DNA of 64,000 nt. Source: Leadbetterella sp. GTDB taxonomy: Bacteria; Bacteroidota; Bacteroidia; Cytophagales; Spirosomataceae. Below are positions 27,544 through 37,838 of the stretch, piece after piece (the first letter of the stretch is position 1; each line of letters starts with the position of its first letter). Both the position numbers and the translations under genes were made by a program. The notes beneath the pieces are model-generated. The model ran no database searches. It had not been told where the DNA came from and saw only the letters and a program-made list of their open reading frames with translations. Location of the stretch: assembly GCA_019638185.1 (NCBI GenBank), contig JAHBUH010000009.1:62001-126000 (forward strand). Direction: 5' to 3'.

Positions 27544-27840
27544 TTGAACTCGTTTCTTAAAAAGATCAACAGCGATAAGCTGACCCTCGTAGATTTTTTC
27601 GCTACCTGGTGTGGCCCCTGCAAGGCCATGGCGCCTATGCTCACCGAGCTTAAGCAGAAAGTGGGCGACGACGCCTCCATCCTGAAGGTGGATGTGGATA
27701 TTAACCCGGCCATTGCCCAGCAATACAAGATCCAGGGCGTACCTACCCTGATATTATTTAAAAACGGCAAGCCGCTTTGGCGCCAGTCGGGCGTGGTGCC
27801 CGTTCACCAACTGGAGCAAATTATTGATCAATACAAATAA
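27544..27840 (+). CDS. Thioredoxin
   Basis: 98 residues with the active site [12 protein letters not shown] near residue 21 and the cis-Pro loop [10 protein letters not shown] near 68. The only in-frame start is TTG at 27544; an in-frame stop lies 18 nt upstream. It ends in TAATG, overlapping the start of the TlpA-like gene by 1 nt, so the pair is translationally coupled. Cytosolic, with no signal peptide. It follows rocD by 35 nt. Confidence 0.92.
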   Translation: MNSFLKKINSDKLTLVDFFATWCGPCKAMAPMLTELKQKVGDDASILKVDVDINPAIAQQYKIQGVPTLILFKNGKPLWRQSGVVPVHQLEQIIDQYK

Positions 27841-28364
27841 TGAAACGAATCCTTATACTCGCCCTCATGGCAGGCATGGCTTCCTGCATCAGTAAAAATG
27901 ATGAACAACAGGAGGAAAGTGCCGTGGTTACGGAAGCTCCGGCAGCCCAGCCTTCCGGAAGTGTGGCTTTTACGCGCCTGGACGGTCAGAACACTGACCT
28001 CTCCACCCTGGGCGGGAAAGTGGTGGTACTGAACTTCTGGGCCACCTGGTGCCCTCCCTGCATCAGGGAAATGCCCTCGCTTCAGGCCCTTTACAATAAA
28101 TATCAGGGGAACCCTAACGTGGAATTCCTGGTGGTAGAAGTAGATAACAAACCTGACCTGGCCAAAGCTTTTGTGGAAAAGCATAATTTCACCTTCCCCG
28201 TGTACAGTCCGGCCGGCATGATCCCGGAAGCCTTCCTGGGCCAGGCCATTCCTACTACCGTTATCCTCAATAAAAAAGGCGAGATCAGTTATCGCCACGA
28301 AGGCATGTCAGACTTCATGGCGGATGATTTTCTGGGCGAGTTCGAGGGAATCCTGAATCAGTAA
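27840..28364 (+). CDS. TlpA/ResA-like thioredoxin-fold lipoprotein
   Basis: 174 residues with a lipoprotein signal (ILALMAGMASC), a low-complexity linker (about 17-40), then a TlpA-type domain with the redox site WATWCPPCIREMPS near 67 and the cis-Pro region GQAIPTTVIL near 139. It probably reduces disulfides in the periplasm while membrane-anchored, as TlpA and ResA do. Translation is coupled to the cytosolic thioredoxin upstream. Confidence 0.9.
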   Translation: MKRILILALMAGMASCISKNDEQQEESAVVTEAPAAQPSGSVAFTRLDGQNTDLSTLGGKVVVLNFWATWCPPCIREMPSLQALYNKYQGNPNVEFLVVEVDNKPDLAKAFVEKHNFTFPVYSPAGMIPEAFLGQAIPTTVILNKKGEISYRHEGMSDFMADDFLGEFEGILNQ

Positions 28365-28393
28365 CCCGAACCCCGGATTTTTATCGGCAGCTC

Positions 28394-30064
28394 CTACCAG
28401 TAAACCGAGTACAGCGCCACCAGCATCAGCACAATGATCAGCGAGCCGGCTATAAAGCCCGGGTGCGCCCTGAACATCCGTTTATCCACTTCCAGTCCGT
28501 TAGGTACAATGCCCCGGCGGTTCTCTACCGTGCTGATGATGTACATGGCTATCACGCAGATCAGGAACACAAAGCCCATCCGGTCCAGGAACGGCATTTC
28601 AAATACCCCGGCGGCATTCGGAACGGCAAAGCCCATACCCTGCAGGAAGGAAAGATCCATGAACTGCGGCAGCACCTTGAAGAAAACCGACAGCAGGAAA
28701 CCACCCACCGTAGCAAACAGCGCGGCATTAGACGTGGTCTTCTTCCAGAAAAAGCCCAGGATGAACATGGCAAAAATACCCGGTGAAACAAACCCGGTGT
28801 ACTCCTGGATATACTGGAACCCGCCCTTCTTGTCAATACCCAGGTAAGGCGCTATCAGCACCGCCAGGAGCATGCATATCACCACCGTCATCTTACCCAC
28901 ATTCACAAGCGCTTTTTCAGAGGCATGGGGATTAATTTTCTTCTGGAAGATATCCAGCGTAAAAATGGTAGCGATACTGTTAGCCTTACCCGCCAGCGAG
29001 GCCACTATGGCCGCCGTTAAGGCCGCAAAAGACAGCCCCTTCAGCCCTGATGGCAATAGGTTCAGCAGCACCGGGTAGGCCCGGTCCGGGTTCAGCTCCC
29101 CGCCCTGAAGCATCTCGGTCTGGAAAAGTCCCTTCTGGTAAAGGAAAAACGCAGCTATGCCCGGCAGCACCACGATCACCGGCATCAGCATCTTTAAAAA
29201 TGCAGCAAAAAGGATACCGTTCCGCGCCGTAGGCAGATCCGCCCCCAGGGCCCGCTGCGTGATGTACTGGTTACAGCCCCAGTAATTCAGGTTCACGATC
29301 CACAAACCGCCCAGCAGCATGGTTAGCCCCGGGATATCCAGGTAATGCGGGTTATCGCGCTTAAAGATCATGTGAAAATGATCCGGTACCTCTTTAGTCA
29401 GTACGGAAAACCCGTTCATGGCGCCCTCCAGGCCGTGCTTATCGGCCACCAGGTCCAGCGCCAGGTACGTAGTGATCAGCCCGCCCAGGATCAGGAAAAA
29501 CACCTGGATCACATCTGTAAACCCGATCACCTTCATGCCGCCCAGCGTAATAAAAATAGCAAAAACGGCCAGGCCGTACATACACATCGTAATGTCCAGG
29601 CCCGAAATGCTGTTAATGGCCAGCGCTCCCAGGTACAGGATAGACGTCAGGTTCACCACCACATACAGCAGCAGCCAGAAAACAGCCATGATCATAGCCA
29701 CCGTACCGTTATACCGCTTATGCAGGAACTGCGGCATGGTAAAGATCTTATTCTTCAGGTAAACCGGGATAAAGAAAATAGCCACGATCAGCAGGGTAGA
29801 CGCAGCCATCCACTCGTACGCGGCTATAGCCAGCCCGAAATTAAATCCCGAGCCGCTCATGCCTATAAACTGCTCCGCGGAGATATTGGAAGCGATCAGT
29901 GACGCTCCGATGGCCCACCAGGTGAGCGACCCCTCCGCCAGGAAATAGTCTTTGGTGCTGCTGCTTTCTTTCTTTTTGCGGTTATAGATCCAAAGACCAT
30001 ATCCGGCCACAATCACAAAATATACTAAGAATACAATGTAATCTCGGGTGCTCAGGGAATTCAT
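28394..30064 (-). CDS. Sodium:solute symporter, probable xylose/sugar transporter
   Basis: A 556-residue SSS-family transporter with about 14 hydrophobic segments. Marks: WWAIGASLIASNISAEQFIGMSG near residue 49 (sugar- and Na+-binding first helices as in vSGLT), LNYWGCNQYITQRALGA near 258, and LAGKANSIATIFTLDI near 355 with the Na2-site serine/threonine pattern. It starts 15 nt after xylose isomerase and closes the xylB-xylA-transporter block, so xylose is the probable substrate (inference). Confidence 0.9.
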   Translation of the reverse strand: MNSLSTRDYIVFLVYFVIVAGYGLWIYNRKKKESSSTKDYFLAEGSLTWWAIGASLIASNISAEQFIGMSGSGFNFGLAIAAYEWMAASTLLIVAIFFIPVYLKNKIFTMPQFLHKRYNGTVAMIMAVFWLLLYVVVNLTSILYLGALAINSISGLDITMCMYGLAVFAIFITLGGMKVIGFTDVIQVFFLILGGLITTYLALDLVADKHGLEGAMNGFSVLTKEVPDHFHMIFKRDNPHYLDIPGLTMLLGGLWIVNLNYWGCNQYITQRALGADLPTARNGILFAAFLKMLMPVIVVLPGIAAFFLYQKGLFQTEMLQGGELNPDRAYPVLLNLLPSGLKGLSFAALTAAIVASLAGKANSIATIFTLDIFQKKINPHASEKALVNVGKMTVVICMLLAVLIAPYLGIDKKGGFQYIQEYTGFVSPGIFAMFILGFFWKKTTSNAALFATVGGFLLSVFFKVLPQFMDLSFLQGMGFAVPNAAGVFEMPFLDRMGFVFLICVIAMYIISTVENRRGIVPNGLEVDKRMFRAHPGFIAGSLIIVLMLVALYSVYW

Positions 30065-30079
30065 CCAGGTTGAATTTAT

Positions 30080-31411
30080 TTAAAAAATGTATCGGTTTAC
30101 TATGTTCTCCAAATACTCCTGCCTGCCGCTTATCAGCCGGGGTTCCCCGTTAGAAACGGCATAGTGGCGGAGGTCTTCCAGTGCCAGCTTACCCTCTTCA
30201 AACTCCTTCCCTTTTCCGGAGTCAAACGAGGCATACCTCTCCTTTCTTAATTTTGCAAAATCCGAACTTTGCAAAATTTCATCCGCCACCAGCAGTGATT
30301 TTGCAAATATATCCATTCCTCCGATATGTGCATAAAAAAGATCCTCCGGATCCGTAGAATTTCTCCGGATTTTGGCGTCAAAGTTAATCCCTCCGCCCTG
30401 GAAACCGCCGGCCTCCAGGATGATCAGCATGGATTCTGTCAGCTCATTGATATTATTCGGGAACTGGTCCGTATCCCAGCCGTTCTGGTAATCGCCCCGG
30501 TTAGCATCCATAGACCCCAGCATTCCCGTATCAGCTGCCACCTGCAGCTCATGCTGGAACGTGTGCCCGGCCAGCGTGGCGTGGTTTACTTCCAGGTTCA
30601 GCTTGAAATCATCCAGCAGGTCATACTGCCTTAAAAAGCCGATCACCGTTTCGGCATCGTAATCGTATTGGTGTTTCGACGGCTCGCAGGGCTTGGGTTC
30701 AATAAAAAACGTACCTTTAAAGCCGTTTCTGCGGGCATAATCCCGTGCCGTATGCAGGAACCGGGCAAAATGCTCCTTTTCCCGCTTCATGTCGGTATTC
30801 AGCAGGGTCATGTACCCTTCTCTTCCGCCCCAGAAAACGTAATTCTCCCCGCCCAGCGCTATGGTGGCGTCCAGGGCCGCCTTCACCTGCGCAGCCCCGT
30901 GCGTCAGCACGTGGAAATCCGGGTTAGTGATGGCACCGTTCATGTAGCGGCGGTGCGAGAAAAGGTTAGCCGTGCCCCAGAGAAGCTTTACGCCTGACTC
31001 CCGCTGTTTCTGCAGGGCGTATTCGGTCAGCACAGCCAGCCGGCGTTCGTTCTCCGTGATATCCGGCCCGTAATCTACCATATCCACGTCATGAAAGCAG
31101 TAATACGGCAGGTTCATTTTGGTGATGAACTCAAATGCCGCATCCATTTTGTCTTTAGCCCGCTCCACCGGGTCACTCTTCACATCCCATGGAAAGAGGT
31201 GAGTGGGTTCACCAAACGGGTCAGCCCCGCTCCCGTTAAACGAATGCCAGTACGCACAGGCAAACTTTAGGTACTCTTTCATGGTCTTGCCCTGTATCAG
31301 CCTGTTCTCATCGTAATACCGGAACGCCAGCGGGTTATCGGTATCTTTTCCTTCGTATCGGATCTCTCCTATGCCTTTGAAATACTCCTTTTCTCCTTTA
31401 ACGATTGCCAT
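30080..31411 (-). CDS. xylA: Xylose isomerase
   Basis: Interconverts D-xylose and D-xylulose with two divalent metal ions. 443 residues, class II length. Marks: the catalytic His region YYCFHDVDM near 101, [11 protein letters not shown] near 139, VFWGGREGY near 186, metal ligands in [17 protein letters not shown] near 231 and [17 protein letters not shown] near 270, and GSMDANRGD near 295. Its start overlaps xylulokinase by 14 nt. Confidence 0.96.
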   Translation of the reverse strand: MAIVKGEKEYFKGIGEIRYEGKDTDNPLAFRYYDENRLIQGKTMKEYLKFACAYWHSFNGSGADPFGEPTHLFPWDVKSDPVERAKDKMDAAFEFITKMNLPYYCFHDVDMVDYGPDITENERRLAVLTEYALQKQRESGVKLLWGTANLFSHRRYMNGAITNPDFHVLTHGAAQVKAALDATIALGGENYVFWGGREGYMTLLNTDMKREKEHFARFLHTARDYARRNGFKGTFFIEPKPCEPSKHQYDYDAETVIGFLRQYDLLDDFKLNLEVNHATLAGHTFQHELQVAADTGMLGSMDANRGDYQNGWDTDQFPNNINELTESMLIILEAGGFQGGGINFDAKIRRNSTDPEDLFYAHIGGMDIFAKSLLVADEILQSSDFAKLRKERYASFDSGKGKEFEEGKLALEDLRHYAVSNGEPRLISGRQEYLENIVNRYIF

Positions 31412-32891
31412 GTTCTTCTAATTTAACATTTAAAATTTCTTTCCACTCTTCGTATAGTTCGTTATAGTGCCCGGTGGCTTCCGGTGCTACGGTACGGATT
31501 TCCTTCAGGCCGGAGAATGCTTCTGCCGCCGTTTTAAAATACCCGGTTCCCAGGCCCGCACCTAAGGCCGCCCCCACACTGCCGTCGTGATCATACAGCT
31601 CCACCGGCACGCCGGTAGCCCCCACAAAATCCCGCTGGAAAACTTCGCTCAGGAACAGGTTAGAATACCCCGCTTTAATCACAGCAGGATGATAGCCGTT
31701 CTCCCGCATGATATCCAGGCCGTAGCGGAACGAGAAGGCGATGCCCTCATGAATGGCTTTCAGGATATGGGCGGCCGAATGCCGGTTCAGGTCTATGTTC
31801 TCAATATGCGCACCGAGGGTCCGGTTATGAAGGATCCGCTCCGCCCCGTTTCCGAAAGGCAGCACCCGCAGGCCTTCCGCCCCCAGGTCAGCTTGGCCCG
31901 CCAGGCGGTTCAGCTCCGGATAGCTGAGCCCGCCGGCCAGGAGTTTCCTGGCCCAGCTGTACAGGATACCCGTGCCGTTAATGCAGAGCAGGATGCCCGT
32001 ACGAATGCGTTCAGGCAGGTAATTAACATGGGCAAACGTATTCACGCGCGAGGCAGGGTCATACACCAGCTTATCACTCACCCCGTAGATCACCCCGGAT
32101 GTACCCGCTGTAGCGGCCACCTCACCGGGTTCCAGCACATTCAGGGATAGCGCATTATTCGGCTGATCGCCGGCTTTGTAGCTGATGACCACTCCCGGCG
32201 CCAGCCCCAGCTCCCGGGCCACCTCCGGGGTAACCTCACCGTGCACGGAAAACACCGGCTGTATTTCCGGGAAAAGATCCGGGGAAAAACCGAAATGATC
32301 CAGTATACTTTCCGAGAGGGTGTTGAATTTGAAATCCCAGAAAACTCCTTCTGACAGCGCACTGATGCTGGTGGTCATGCTCCCTGACAGCTTATACGCT
32401 ATAAAATCACCGGGCAGCATTACCTTATGGATCTTTTCATACAGGTGGGGTTCATTCTCTTTGACCCAGGCCAGCTTGGAGGCCGTGAAGTTCCCGGGTG
32501 AATTGAGGTGGTGCTCCAGGGAAAACGCATGGCCCAGGGCATCAAAGGCCCGCTCACCGGTCTGCACCGCCCGGCTGTCGCACCAGATAATGGAATTCCG
32601 TAACGCCTTCCCCTCCGCATCTAAAATCACCAATCCGTGCATCTGGTAAGCTATACCGATGGCGCTGATCTCCGCGGGGTTATACTTCCCGGAGGTATGT
32701 GACTTCCGGATCGCATTTTTAGTGTTTTCCCACCAGGTGCCGGGGTCCTGTTCGGCCCAGCCGGGCCGGGGAGCCAGGATCTCCGCTTCGGTTTCGGGGT
32801 ATTGAGCAGTGCTGACTACTTTTTGGGTAGCTGCCTCCACCACAGACACCTTCACTGATGAGGTACCTAAGTCTATGCCTAATAGAAACAT
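31398..32891 (-). CDS. xylB: Xylulokinase
   Basis: Phosphorylates D-xylulose to xylulose 5-phosphate, which enters the pentose phosphate pathway. 497-residue FGGY kinase: N-terminal [14 protein letters not shown], the catalytic-base region [11 protein letters not shown] near 123, the second FGGY signature around [18 protein letters not shown] near 413 and the C-terminal [16 protein letters not shown]. First gene of the xylose operon; a LacI-type operator lies 32 bp before its ATG. Confidence 0.95.
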   Translation of the reverse strand: MFLLGIDLGTSSVKVSVVEAATQKVVSTAQYPETEAEILAPRPGWAEQDPGTWWENTKNAIRKSHTSGKYNPAEISAIGIAYQMHGLVILDAEGKALRNSIIWCDSRAVQTGERAFDALGHAFSLEHHLNSPGNFTASKLAWVKENEPHLYEKIHKVMLPGDFIAYKLSGSMTTSISALSEGVFWDFKFNTLSESILDHFGFSPDLFPEIQPVFSVHGEVTPEVARELGLAPGVVISYKAGDQPNNALSLNVLEPGEVAATAGTSGVIYGVSDKLVYDPASRVNTFAHVNYLPERIRTGILLCINGTGILYSWARKLLAGGLSYPELNRLAGQADLGAEGLRVLPFGNGAERILHNRTLGAHIENIDLNRHSAAHILKAIHEGIAFSFRYGLDIMRENGYHPAVIKAGYSNLFLSEVFQRDFVGATGVPVELYDHDGSVGAALGAGLGTGYFKTAAEAFSGLKEIRTVAPEATGHYNELYEEWKEILNVKLEEHGNR

Positions 32892-32917
32892 ATATTTAAG
32901 AGCAAGGTTGAATCTGC

Positions 32918-32939
32918 ATTACGCAATCGATTGCATAAA
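32918..32939 (-). promoter_or_regulatory. LacI-family operator before xylB
   Basis: Contains the perfect palindrome GCAATCGATTGC at 32923-32934. Read on the minus strand it is ATGCAATCGATTGCGTAA. A central CG palindrome of this kind is standard for LacI-family repressors. It matches the site before the lacI-family gene at 38396-38413 at 16 of 18 positions. A near -7 box TATTTTTA (complement 32936-32943) overlaps its upstream edge, so a bound repressor would cover the transcription start. Confidence 0.82.
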
Positions 32940-32998
32940 AATAGCACCGAAAATTCTCTACTCCAAAAGGTTACGGATTTTTTTTAGATAATAACTGC

Positions 32999-33865
32999 TT
33001 ATTCCCTTTGAAGATAGTGAAGTAATTCCCTGGGCCGGTCGGTCTGAATCATATTGGCGCCCTGGTCTATAAACCATTTGTACGCATCAGGGTCTTCCAG
33101 CACTTCGTCATCGCTGTGTCCCGCAGCCAGGCGGGGCCAGATAGAATTGATCCAGATCTTCTTACCCGCCTTTCTTATAAATGAAAAATCGTAAAGGGCG
33201 CTTTCATTTTCCCCGAGAATTAACTCAAAGCCATATACGCCGGCATATTGGGCCAGGTACTCTTCAATCACCTGCCTTGCGCCGGCTTTGGTAATGTCTA
33301 CTACCGGCATAAACACCATCTTTCCCTTGAGATGGCCGTACCTGCCGTTAAATTCCGGAAAGCTCACACTTCCTTTGAACAGCACCTGGTCTGTCATTTT
33401 CAGACTGTCTGCCAGGTGATATATCGCATCAAAGTACTTATAGGCCCGGTCTACATTCACCAGCACTTTTCCCCGGCTGACCTCAAAAGCCTCCTTCAGG
33501 GTAGGGATCTTCATCCGGGTGGGAACCCCCAGGCCGTCTCTCAGGTAAAACGCCTGGAGTTCAGCATAGGTAAAGCGGCCCGGGGCACCTTTGCCGGTGG
33601 TGGCCCGGTCCAGCGTATTGTCATGCAGTAGAATCAATACACTGTCCCGGGTCATGGCCACGTCCAGCTCCACCATGTGCACTCCCTTTTCAATGGCCTT
33701 CCGGATGGCCCAAAGCGAGTTTTCAGGGGCCTCCCGCCAGTTGGCACGGTGGGCAATTACCATTACCCGCTCATCCGGGAAATCCTTTAGCGTAAGGTTT
33801 TGGGCAAAGGCCAGTCCCGGAATCACCAGGCACCCGAAAAATAGTATCCGTTTCATCCTGATCAT
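32999..33865 (-). CDS. Glycerophosphodiester phosphodiesterase family protein, exported
   Basis: 288 residues; signal peptide from MKRILFFGCLVIPGLAFAQ (second Met, residue 4, is the likelier start). GDPD TIM-barrel marks: IAHRANWREAPENS near residue 37 (catalytic His-Arg and Glu/Asn), VELDVAMTRDS near 66 (metal-binding Glu and Asp), and LLHDNTLDRATTG near 80 (second catalytic His). It follows the TonB-dependent receptor in a TAATG overlap, so it is translated from the same message and probably acts on what that receptor imports, or prepares it. Substrate unproven. Confidence 0.88.
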   Translation of the reverse strand: MIRMKRILFFGCLVIPGLAFAQNLTLKDFPDERVMVIAHRANWREAPENSLWAIRKAIEKGVHMVELDVAMTRDSVLILLHDNTLDRATTGKGAPGRFTYAELQAFYLRDGLGVPTRMKIPTLKEAFEVSRGKVLVNVDRAYKYFDAIYHLADSLKMTDQVLFKGSVSFPEFNGRYGHLKGKMVFMPVVDITKAGARQVIEEYLAQYAGVYGFELILGENESALYDFSFIRKAGKKIWINSIWPRLAAGHSDDEVLEDPDAYKWFIDQGANMIQTDRPRELLHYLQRE

Positions 33866-36861
33866 TATAGTTTAAACCGTAAACCTGCCTGGTAAGACCT
33901 CCCGTAAACGGCCACCTGGTCCATGTATTTTTTCTCCCAGATATACTCATAGGGCTCTGAATTAAATGCATTCAGCATATTGAAGGTCAGGTTCAGCTGT
34001 CGGGTTATCGCATACGAAACCGAGATATCTGTCTGATGATACGCATCCCTGTATTTCAGCCCGTCGGCCGGCACCGGCTTTTCCCTGAGAAACCTGCTCC
34101 GGTAATTATTGGCGATCCGGAACTCAAACCCGCCCTTATCATAGTACAGGGTTACGTTAGCCGAGTGCCTCGAATTATTCGGCATCTCGTAGGTTTCGGT
34201 TTCCCCGGTACCCAGATCCAGCACCTCCCTGAAAGAGCTTTTTGATAAGGTATAATTCGTAATCACCCCGAAACCGTTAAGGAGTCCCGGGAAAAATGAA
34301 AAGGGCTGCTGGTAATTAAACTCTATTCCGTCTATCCGGGCGCTGTTTCCGTTCACCGGCTCTGAAAGCCGGTAAGTCTGCCCGTTCATTTGCACATCAG
34401 ACGTCTGGTTCACAATAAACGAAGCAATGTCTTTCCTGAAAAAACTGATGCCTAACAGTGTGGCTGCCCGTGGATACCACTCTATGCTCAGGTCATACTG
34501 GTGGGCCCGGAAGGGTTGGAGGTGGGGGTTTTTCTGAACAATGGTCAGTTCTACGTCATTTACCTGGCGGAAGGCCGCCAGATCACCTAAGGCAGGCCGG
34601 GTCAGCACTTTCGCATAAGCCGCCCTTATAAATAAATTCTCCACGGGAGCATACCGGACATTCATGCTGGGCAGCACATCGGTATAGTCCGACTTCACCG
34701 TAAGCGGCGTAAGATCCCCGGCCTGGTTTCTTTCAAAACCCTCCGAAATTAAATTCGTTCTCACCAGCCGGACTCCGGCATTCCCTGTCACCTTTCCTTT
34801 AGAGAAAGTGCCCATTAAATACCCGGCTGAAACGTTCTCCGCAACATGGTAGGCCGCGTTCACTTCTTCAGCCCCCTCCAGCATAATCTTGCTGCCGTAT
34901 AGCTCATACGTCTTATCCCAGTCATGCACTAAAAAGCTGTTCGGTCCTTTTGCCTCTTTCACGTTATCCAGGAAACCCTCCAGTAAACGCGATACCGGTT
35001 CAAAGGGTTGGTTAATATTATTGATTCTCCGGTAGAACTGCTCTCTCGACTTGGTCCGGTTTTGCTGCTTAATGCCGGCATCCAGGGTGAAAAACCCGCC
35101 CAGTTTCCTGTTCACATTCATTTGCCCGGCCAGGATTTTATCTTCATTATCCCAAAAATACCGGCGTACCTCCGTCATCGTGTATTTGGAAGCGTCTGTC
35201 AGGCCGGCCGACGTGCCCAGGTCAAACCATTTGTAATTTTCCCGGATATCATAAGAAACATTACTCCGGGTATTGGCGTATGCCCTGTATTGTTCGGAAT
35301 CCTTGTTGGTCACGGAATACTGGCCCAGCACCTTAATTTTCCACGGGCCCAAAGCCAGGTTTCCGGCAGCTCCCAGCTGCAGAATATCGGTGAGGTTAAT
35401 GCTTTGCTGGTTTTCAAGCGTAGCCGTTACATTGTTATACAAGCCGTACAGCAGGTAGTTCCCGTCTGCTTCTATCTCGGCAGCCTTGTTGGTCTGGATA
35501 TTGAATATCGGCGTATATCTTGATGACGTCTGGTTATTCTTAATGTAGTTTCCGCTCAGCAACATATCGAAATTACGGGTAACCCTGAATTGGGTAGCCA
35601 GGTTAAAAGCGGTTCGCTCCACCACCTGGCCCTCACTCACATAACGCGGGTACGGCACCCGCACATTGAGATGGTCCATTACCTTGTCGCCGTTTGTATC
35701 ATAGGAATAAGACGTGTACCGCACCACATCGTAGCTTTCTGAGGTATTGTAAAACTTATTATACGAAACCCCTCCCAGCAGCCCTATTTTGTTATTCCAG
35801 TTTTTCCCCAGGGTCAGCGTGGCCTTGGGCGTTACTCCTTTCAGATCCTGGGACTGTGTATTGTACTGCCCCTCCAATGAGGCAATCAGCGTAGGCTTCT
35901 TTAATTTAAAAGGGGTTAGCTTAACCAGGTTGACCGTGCCGCCCACCCCGCCTTCATCCAGGTTGGCAGAGGGGGATTTGTGTACTTCCACCTTAGCATA
36001 TAATTCCGCCGGCAACGTGTTAAAATTGAACGTCCTGCCATCACTGGAATTAGGCGCACTCTGCCCGTCAACGGTCACGTTAGTGTACTCCGGAGGCAAG
36101 CCTCTCACACTCACTTCGTTTCCTACTCCCCCGGCGTAATCTCTCCGGATCTGTATCCCGGAAATGCGCTGAAGGGCTTCGGCCATATTGGATTGCGGGA
36201 ATTTGGCAATATCCTCTGCCACAATCACATCCACCAGGTTAATGGCATCTTTTTTTTCATCTACGGCCCGGGCCACACTCTGCTTAAAACCGGTAACCAC
36301 AAATTCCCTCAACTCGGAAATTTTCTCCTGTAGCTCTACCGTAATTTCAGCGCCGGTTACCGGTACCTCCCGGCTTTCATAACCAAATGACGAAACCACC
36401 AGGATAACGCTGGCCTTATCGTCTACCGTCAGCTGGAAATTTCCCCCGGCATCGGTGTACGTTTCCTGCTGGGTATTTTTTACTTTTACCCGGGCGCCGT
36501 CAATTGCCTTTCCCTGCCGGTCCTGCACTTTTCCCTTAACCGGCTTATCGGTCTTCGGCTCAGAATACCGTACGCTTACCACATTATTTTTAATATGAAA
36601 TTCCAGGGCATACGCCTCGCTTAAATAGTTAAGAGCCTCTTTCAGCGATTTGTAGTTGATCTTCGTTTCATCTACTTTCAGGTTTTCCAGGTCGGTATTG
36701 GAATAAAAGAAGCGGGTGTTGGTGGATTTCTCCAGTTTATGAAAAACTTCGATTACCGGCACATGCGTCTCCCGGGTTTGCTTGTCATTATGCCCGTAGC
36801 TAAAGCCCGGAAAACATAATACCCAATAGAGTATTATTAAAATGAATACATTTTTTTTCAT
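33865..36861 (-). CDS. TonB-dependent receptor with STN signalling domain
   Basis: 998 residues. Signal peptide (about 1-23); secretin/TonB short N-terminal (STN) domain about 35-100 (VFHKLEKSTNTRFFYS), which in FecA-type systems contacts the anti-sigma factor; carboxypeptidase-regulatory-like beta domain about 112-185; plug about 195-315 with IAKFPQSNMAEALQRISGIQ and VSVRGLPPEYTNVTVDG; then the 22-strand barrel ending in YQAGLRFKL. The plug resembles the TonB-Xanth-Caul type (TIGR01782) rather than SusC, and no SusD gene follows. FecR and ECF sigma genes lie just upstream. Cargo unknown. Confidence 0.9.
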   Translation of the reverse strand: MKKNVFILIILYWVLCFPGFSYGHNDKQTRETHVPVIEVFHKLEKSTNTRFFYSNTDLENLKVDETKINYKSLKEALNYLSEAYALEFHIKNNVVSVRYSEPKTDKPVKGKVQDRQGKAIDGARVKVKNTQQETYTDAGGNFQLTVDDKASVILVVSSFGYESREVPVTGAEITVELQEKISELREFVVTGFKQSVARAVDEKKDAINLVDVIVAEDIAKFPQSNMAEALQRISGIQIRRDYAGGVGNEVSVRGLPPEYTNVTVDGQSAPNSSDGRTFNFNTLPAELYAKVEVHKSPSANLDEGGVGGTVNLVKLTPFKLKKPTLIASLEGQYNTQSQDLKGVTPKATLTLGKNWNNKIGLLGGVSYNKFYNTSESYDVVRYTSYSYDTNGDKVMDHLNVRVPYPRYVSEGQVVERTAFNLATQFRVTRNFDMLLSGNYIKNNQTSSRYTPIFNIQTNKAAEIEADGNYLLYGLYNNVTATLENQQSINLTDILQLGAAGNLALGPWKIKVLGQYSVTNKDSEQYRAYANTRSNVSYDIRENYKWFDLGTSAGLTDASKYTMTEVRRYFWDNEDKILAGQMNVNRKLGGFFTLDAGIKQQNRTKSREQFYRRINNINQPFEPVSRLLEGFLDNVKEAKGPNSFLVHDWDKTYELYGSKIMLEGAEEVNAAYHVAENVSAGYLMGTFSKGKVTGNAGVRLVRTNLISEGFERNQAGDLTPLTVKSDYTDVLPSMNVRYAPVENLFIRAAYAKVLTRPALGDLAAFRQVNDVELTIVQKNPHLQPFRAHQYDLSIEWYPRAATLLGISFFRKDIASFIVNQTSDVQMNGQTYRLSEPVNGNSARIDGIEFNYQQPFSFFPGLLNGFGVITNYTLSKSSFREVLDLGTGETETYEMPNNSRHSANVTLYYDKGGFEFRIANNYRSRFLREKPVPADGLKYRDAYHQTDISVSYAITRQLNLTFNMLNAFNSEPYEYIWEKKYMDQVAVYGRSYQAGLRFKL

Positions 36862-36911
36862 AATTTTACATGATTTTAGTTAAGGTCTACTCGCTTTAAT
36901 TGATAATCACC

Positions 36912-36939
36912 AGCATCGATAACCCCCATTATCGGTGCT
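36912..36939 (+). other. Stem-loop with T-tract between fecR-like and TonB receptor genes
   Basis: AGCATCGATAA (36912-36922) pairs with TTATCGGTGCT (36929-36939), 10 of 11 Watson-Crick plus one G-T. On the plus strand a run of T's (36939-36945) follows, giving an intrinsic-terminator shape, yet all genes here are on the minus strand. It may stop antisense transcription, or on the sense message act as a processing or stability hairpin about 50 nt before the receptor start. Confidence 0.5.
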
Positions 36940-36943
36940 TTTT

Positions 36944-37762
36944 TTATTTTAATTCTATCTCTCTTTCATTGATTTTTACAGGTTTAAGGTTAAACGGATA
37001 GCTGATTATAGTAAGAACATCATTTAATGATCCATGGAATGACCCGCTGATTTTACGGGTCTTATACGCACTGGGGTAGTCAATTTTTACCCGGTAGGTT
37101 TCTTCCAGCTTTTGAATGGCATAATCATAATTCTCATTATCAAATGTAAAATTGTTGATGGCTTCAGGAGCGTCAAAGAGGTAGCTGCGCTCATTTTCAT
37201 CCTTCACCCATATTTCCTGTGGCGCCAGGGTAACCCGCTCTCCGGCGTGGGCTATTTCCACCTTCCCTTCAAAGAGCTCCACTTTTTTTTCCCCGGACAT
37301 CTGATCTAAAAAGAAGCGGGTTCCCAAAACCTGAACTTCAAAAGATTTGGCGTTAACAACAAAAGGTTTGTTCGGGTCTTTGGCGATATCAAAATAGGCC
37401 CGGCCTTCAAAAGTTACCTGCCGGTGGCTCCCTCCGAATCCTTCAGCAAGTGTCAGCACGCTCCCGGCTTCCAGCTTCACCTCACTACCGTCTGGCAGGC
37501 GGTAAGTTTCAGGAGCCTTACTTGCCGTAAAATGAACGGTGCCCGTTTGCGGAAGCACGTCTTTCGAAGTATACAGGTAAAACATCAGCCCCATAAGCGG
37601 AATCAGCAGTATAGCTGCCGCTACCCGCCCATACGTGCTGCGGGCCCGTCTCCTCTCCGCCGCTTTCACCTGGATGGCCGCCCAGACTCTCCGGTCCGTT
37701 TCCCGGTCAAGAATCTGCCGCTCTTCAGCTACTTTTTTCCAATTTTTATCAAAATGCTCCAT
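36944..37762 (-). CDS. FecR-family anti-sigma factor
   Basis: 272 residues: cytoplasmic N-terminus (about 1-42) expected to bind the sigma factor, one membrane helix (about 43-65, AAAILLIPLMGLMFYLY), then the periplasmic FecR domain with PETYRLPDGSEVKLEAGSVL near 85 and RAYFDIAKDPNKPFVV near 126. The C-terminal DUF4974-like region ends KPVKINEREIELK. It lies between the ECF sigma and TonB receptor genes, the usual order for cell-surface signalling. Confidence 0.92.
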   Translation of the reverse strand: MEHFDKNWKKVAEERQILDRETDRRVWAAIQVKAAERRRARSTYGRVAAAILLIPLMGLMFYLYTSKDVLPQTGTVHFTASKAPETYRLPDGSEVKLEAGSVLTLAEGFGGSHRQVTFEGRAYFDIAKDPNKPFVVNAKSFEVQVLGTRFFLDQMSGEKKVELFEGKVEIAHAGERVTLAPQEIWVKDENERSYLFDAPEAINNFTFDNENYDYAIQKLEETYRVKIDYPSAYKTRKISGSFHGSLNDVLTIISYPFNLKPVKINEREIELK

Positions 37763-37838
37763 AGTGCCGCTATGTTAAATACAAATACGCGCCGGAGGCC
37801 GGTTCGTCCACCCCCCTCCCGGCACATTTTTTAAAAAA

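Noticed and set aside
33865-36861. SusC/SusD polysaccharide-utilisation locus
   Set aside because: No SusD-like gene follows, and the plug region resembles the TonB-Xanth-Caul type.
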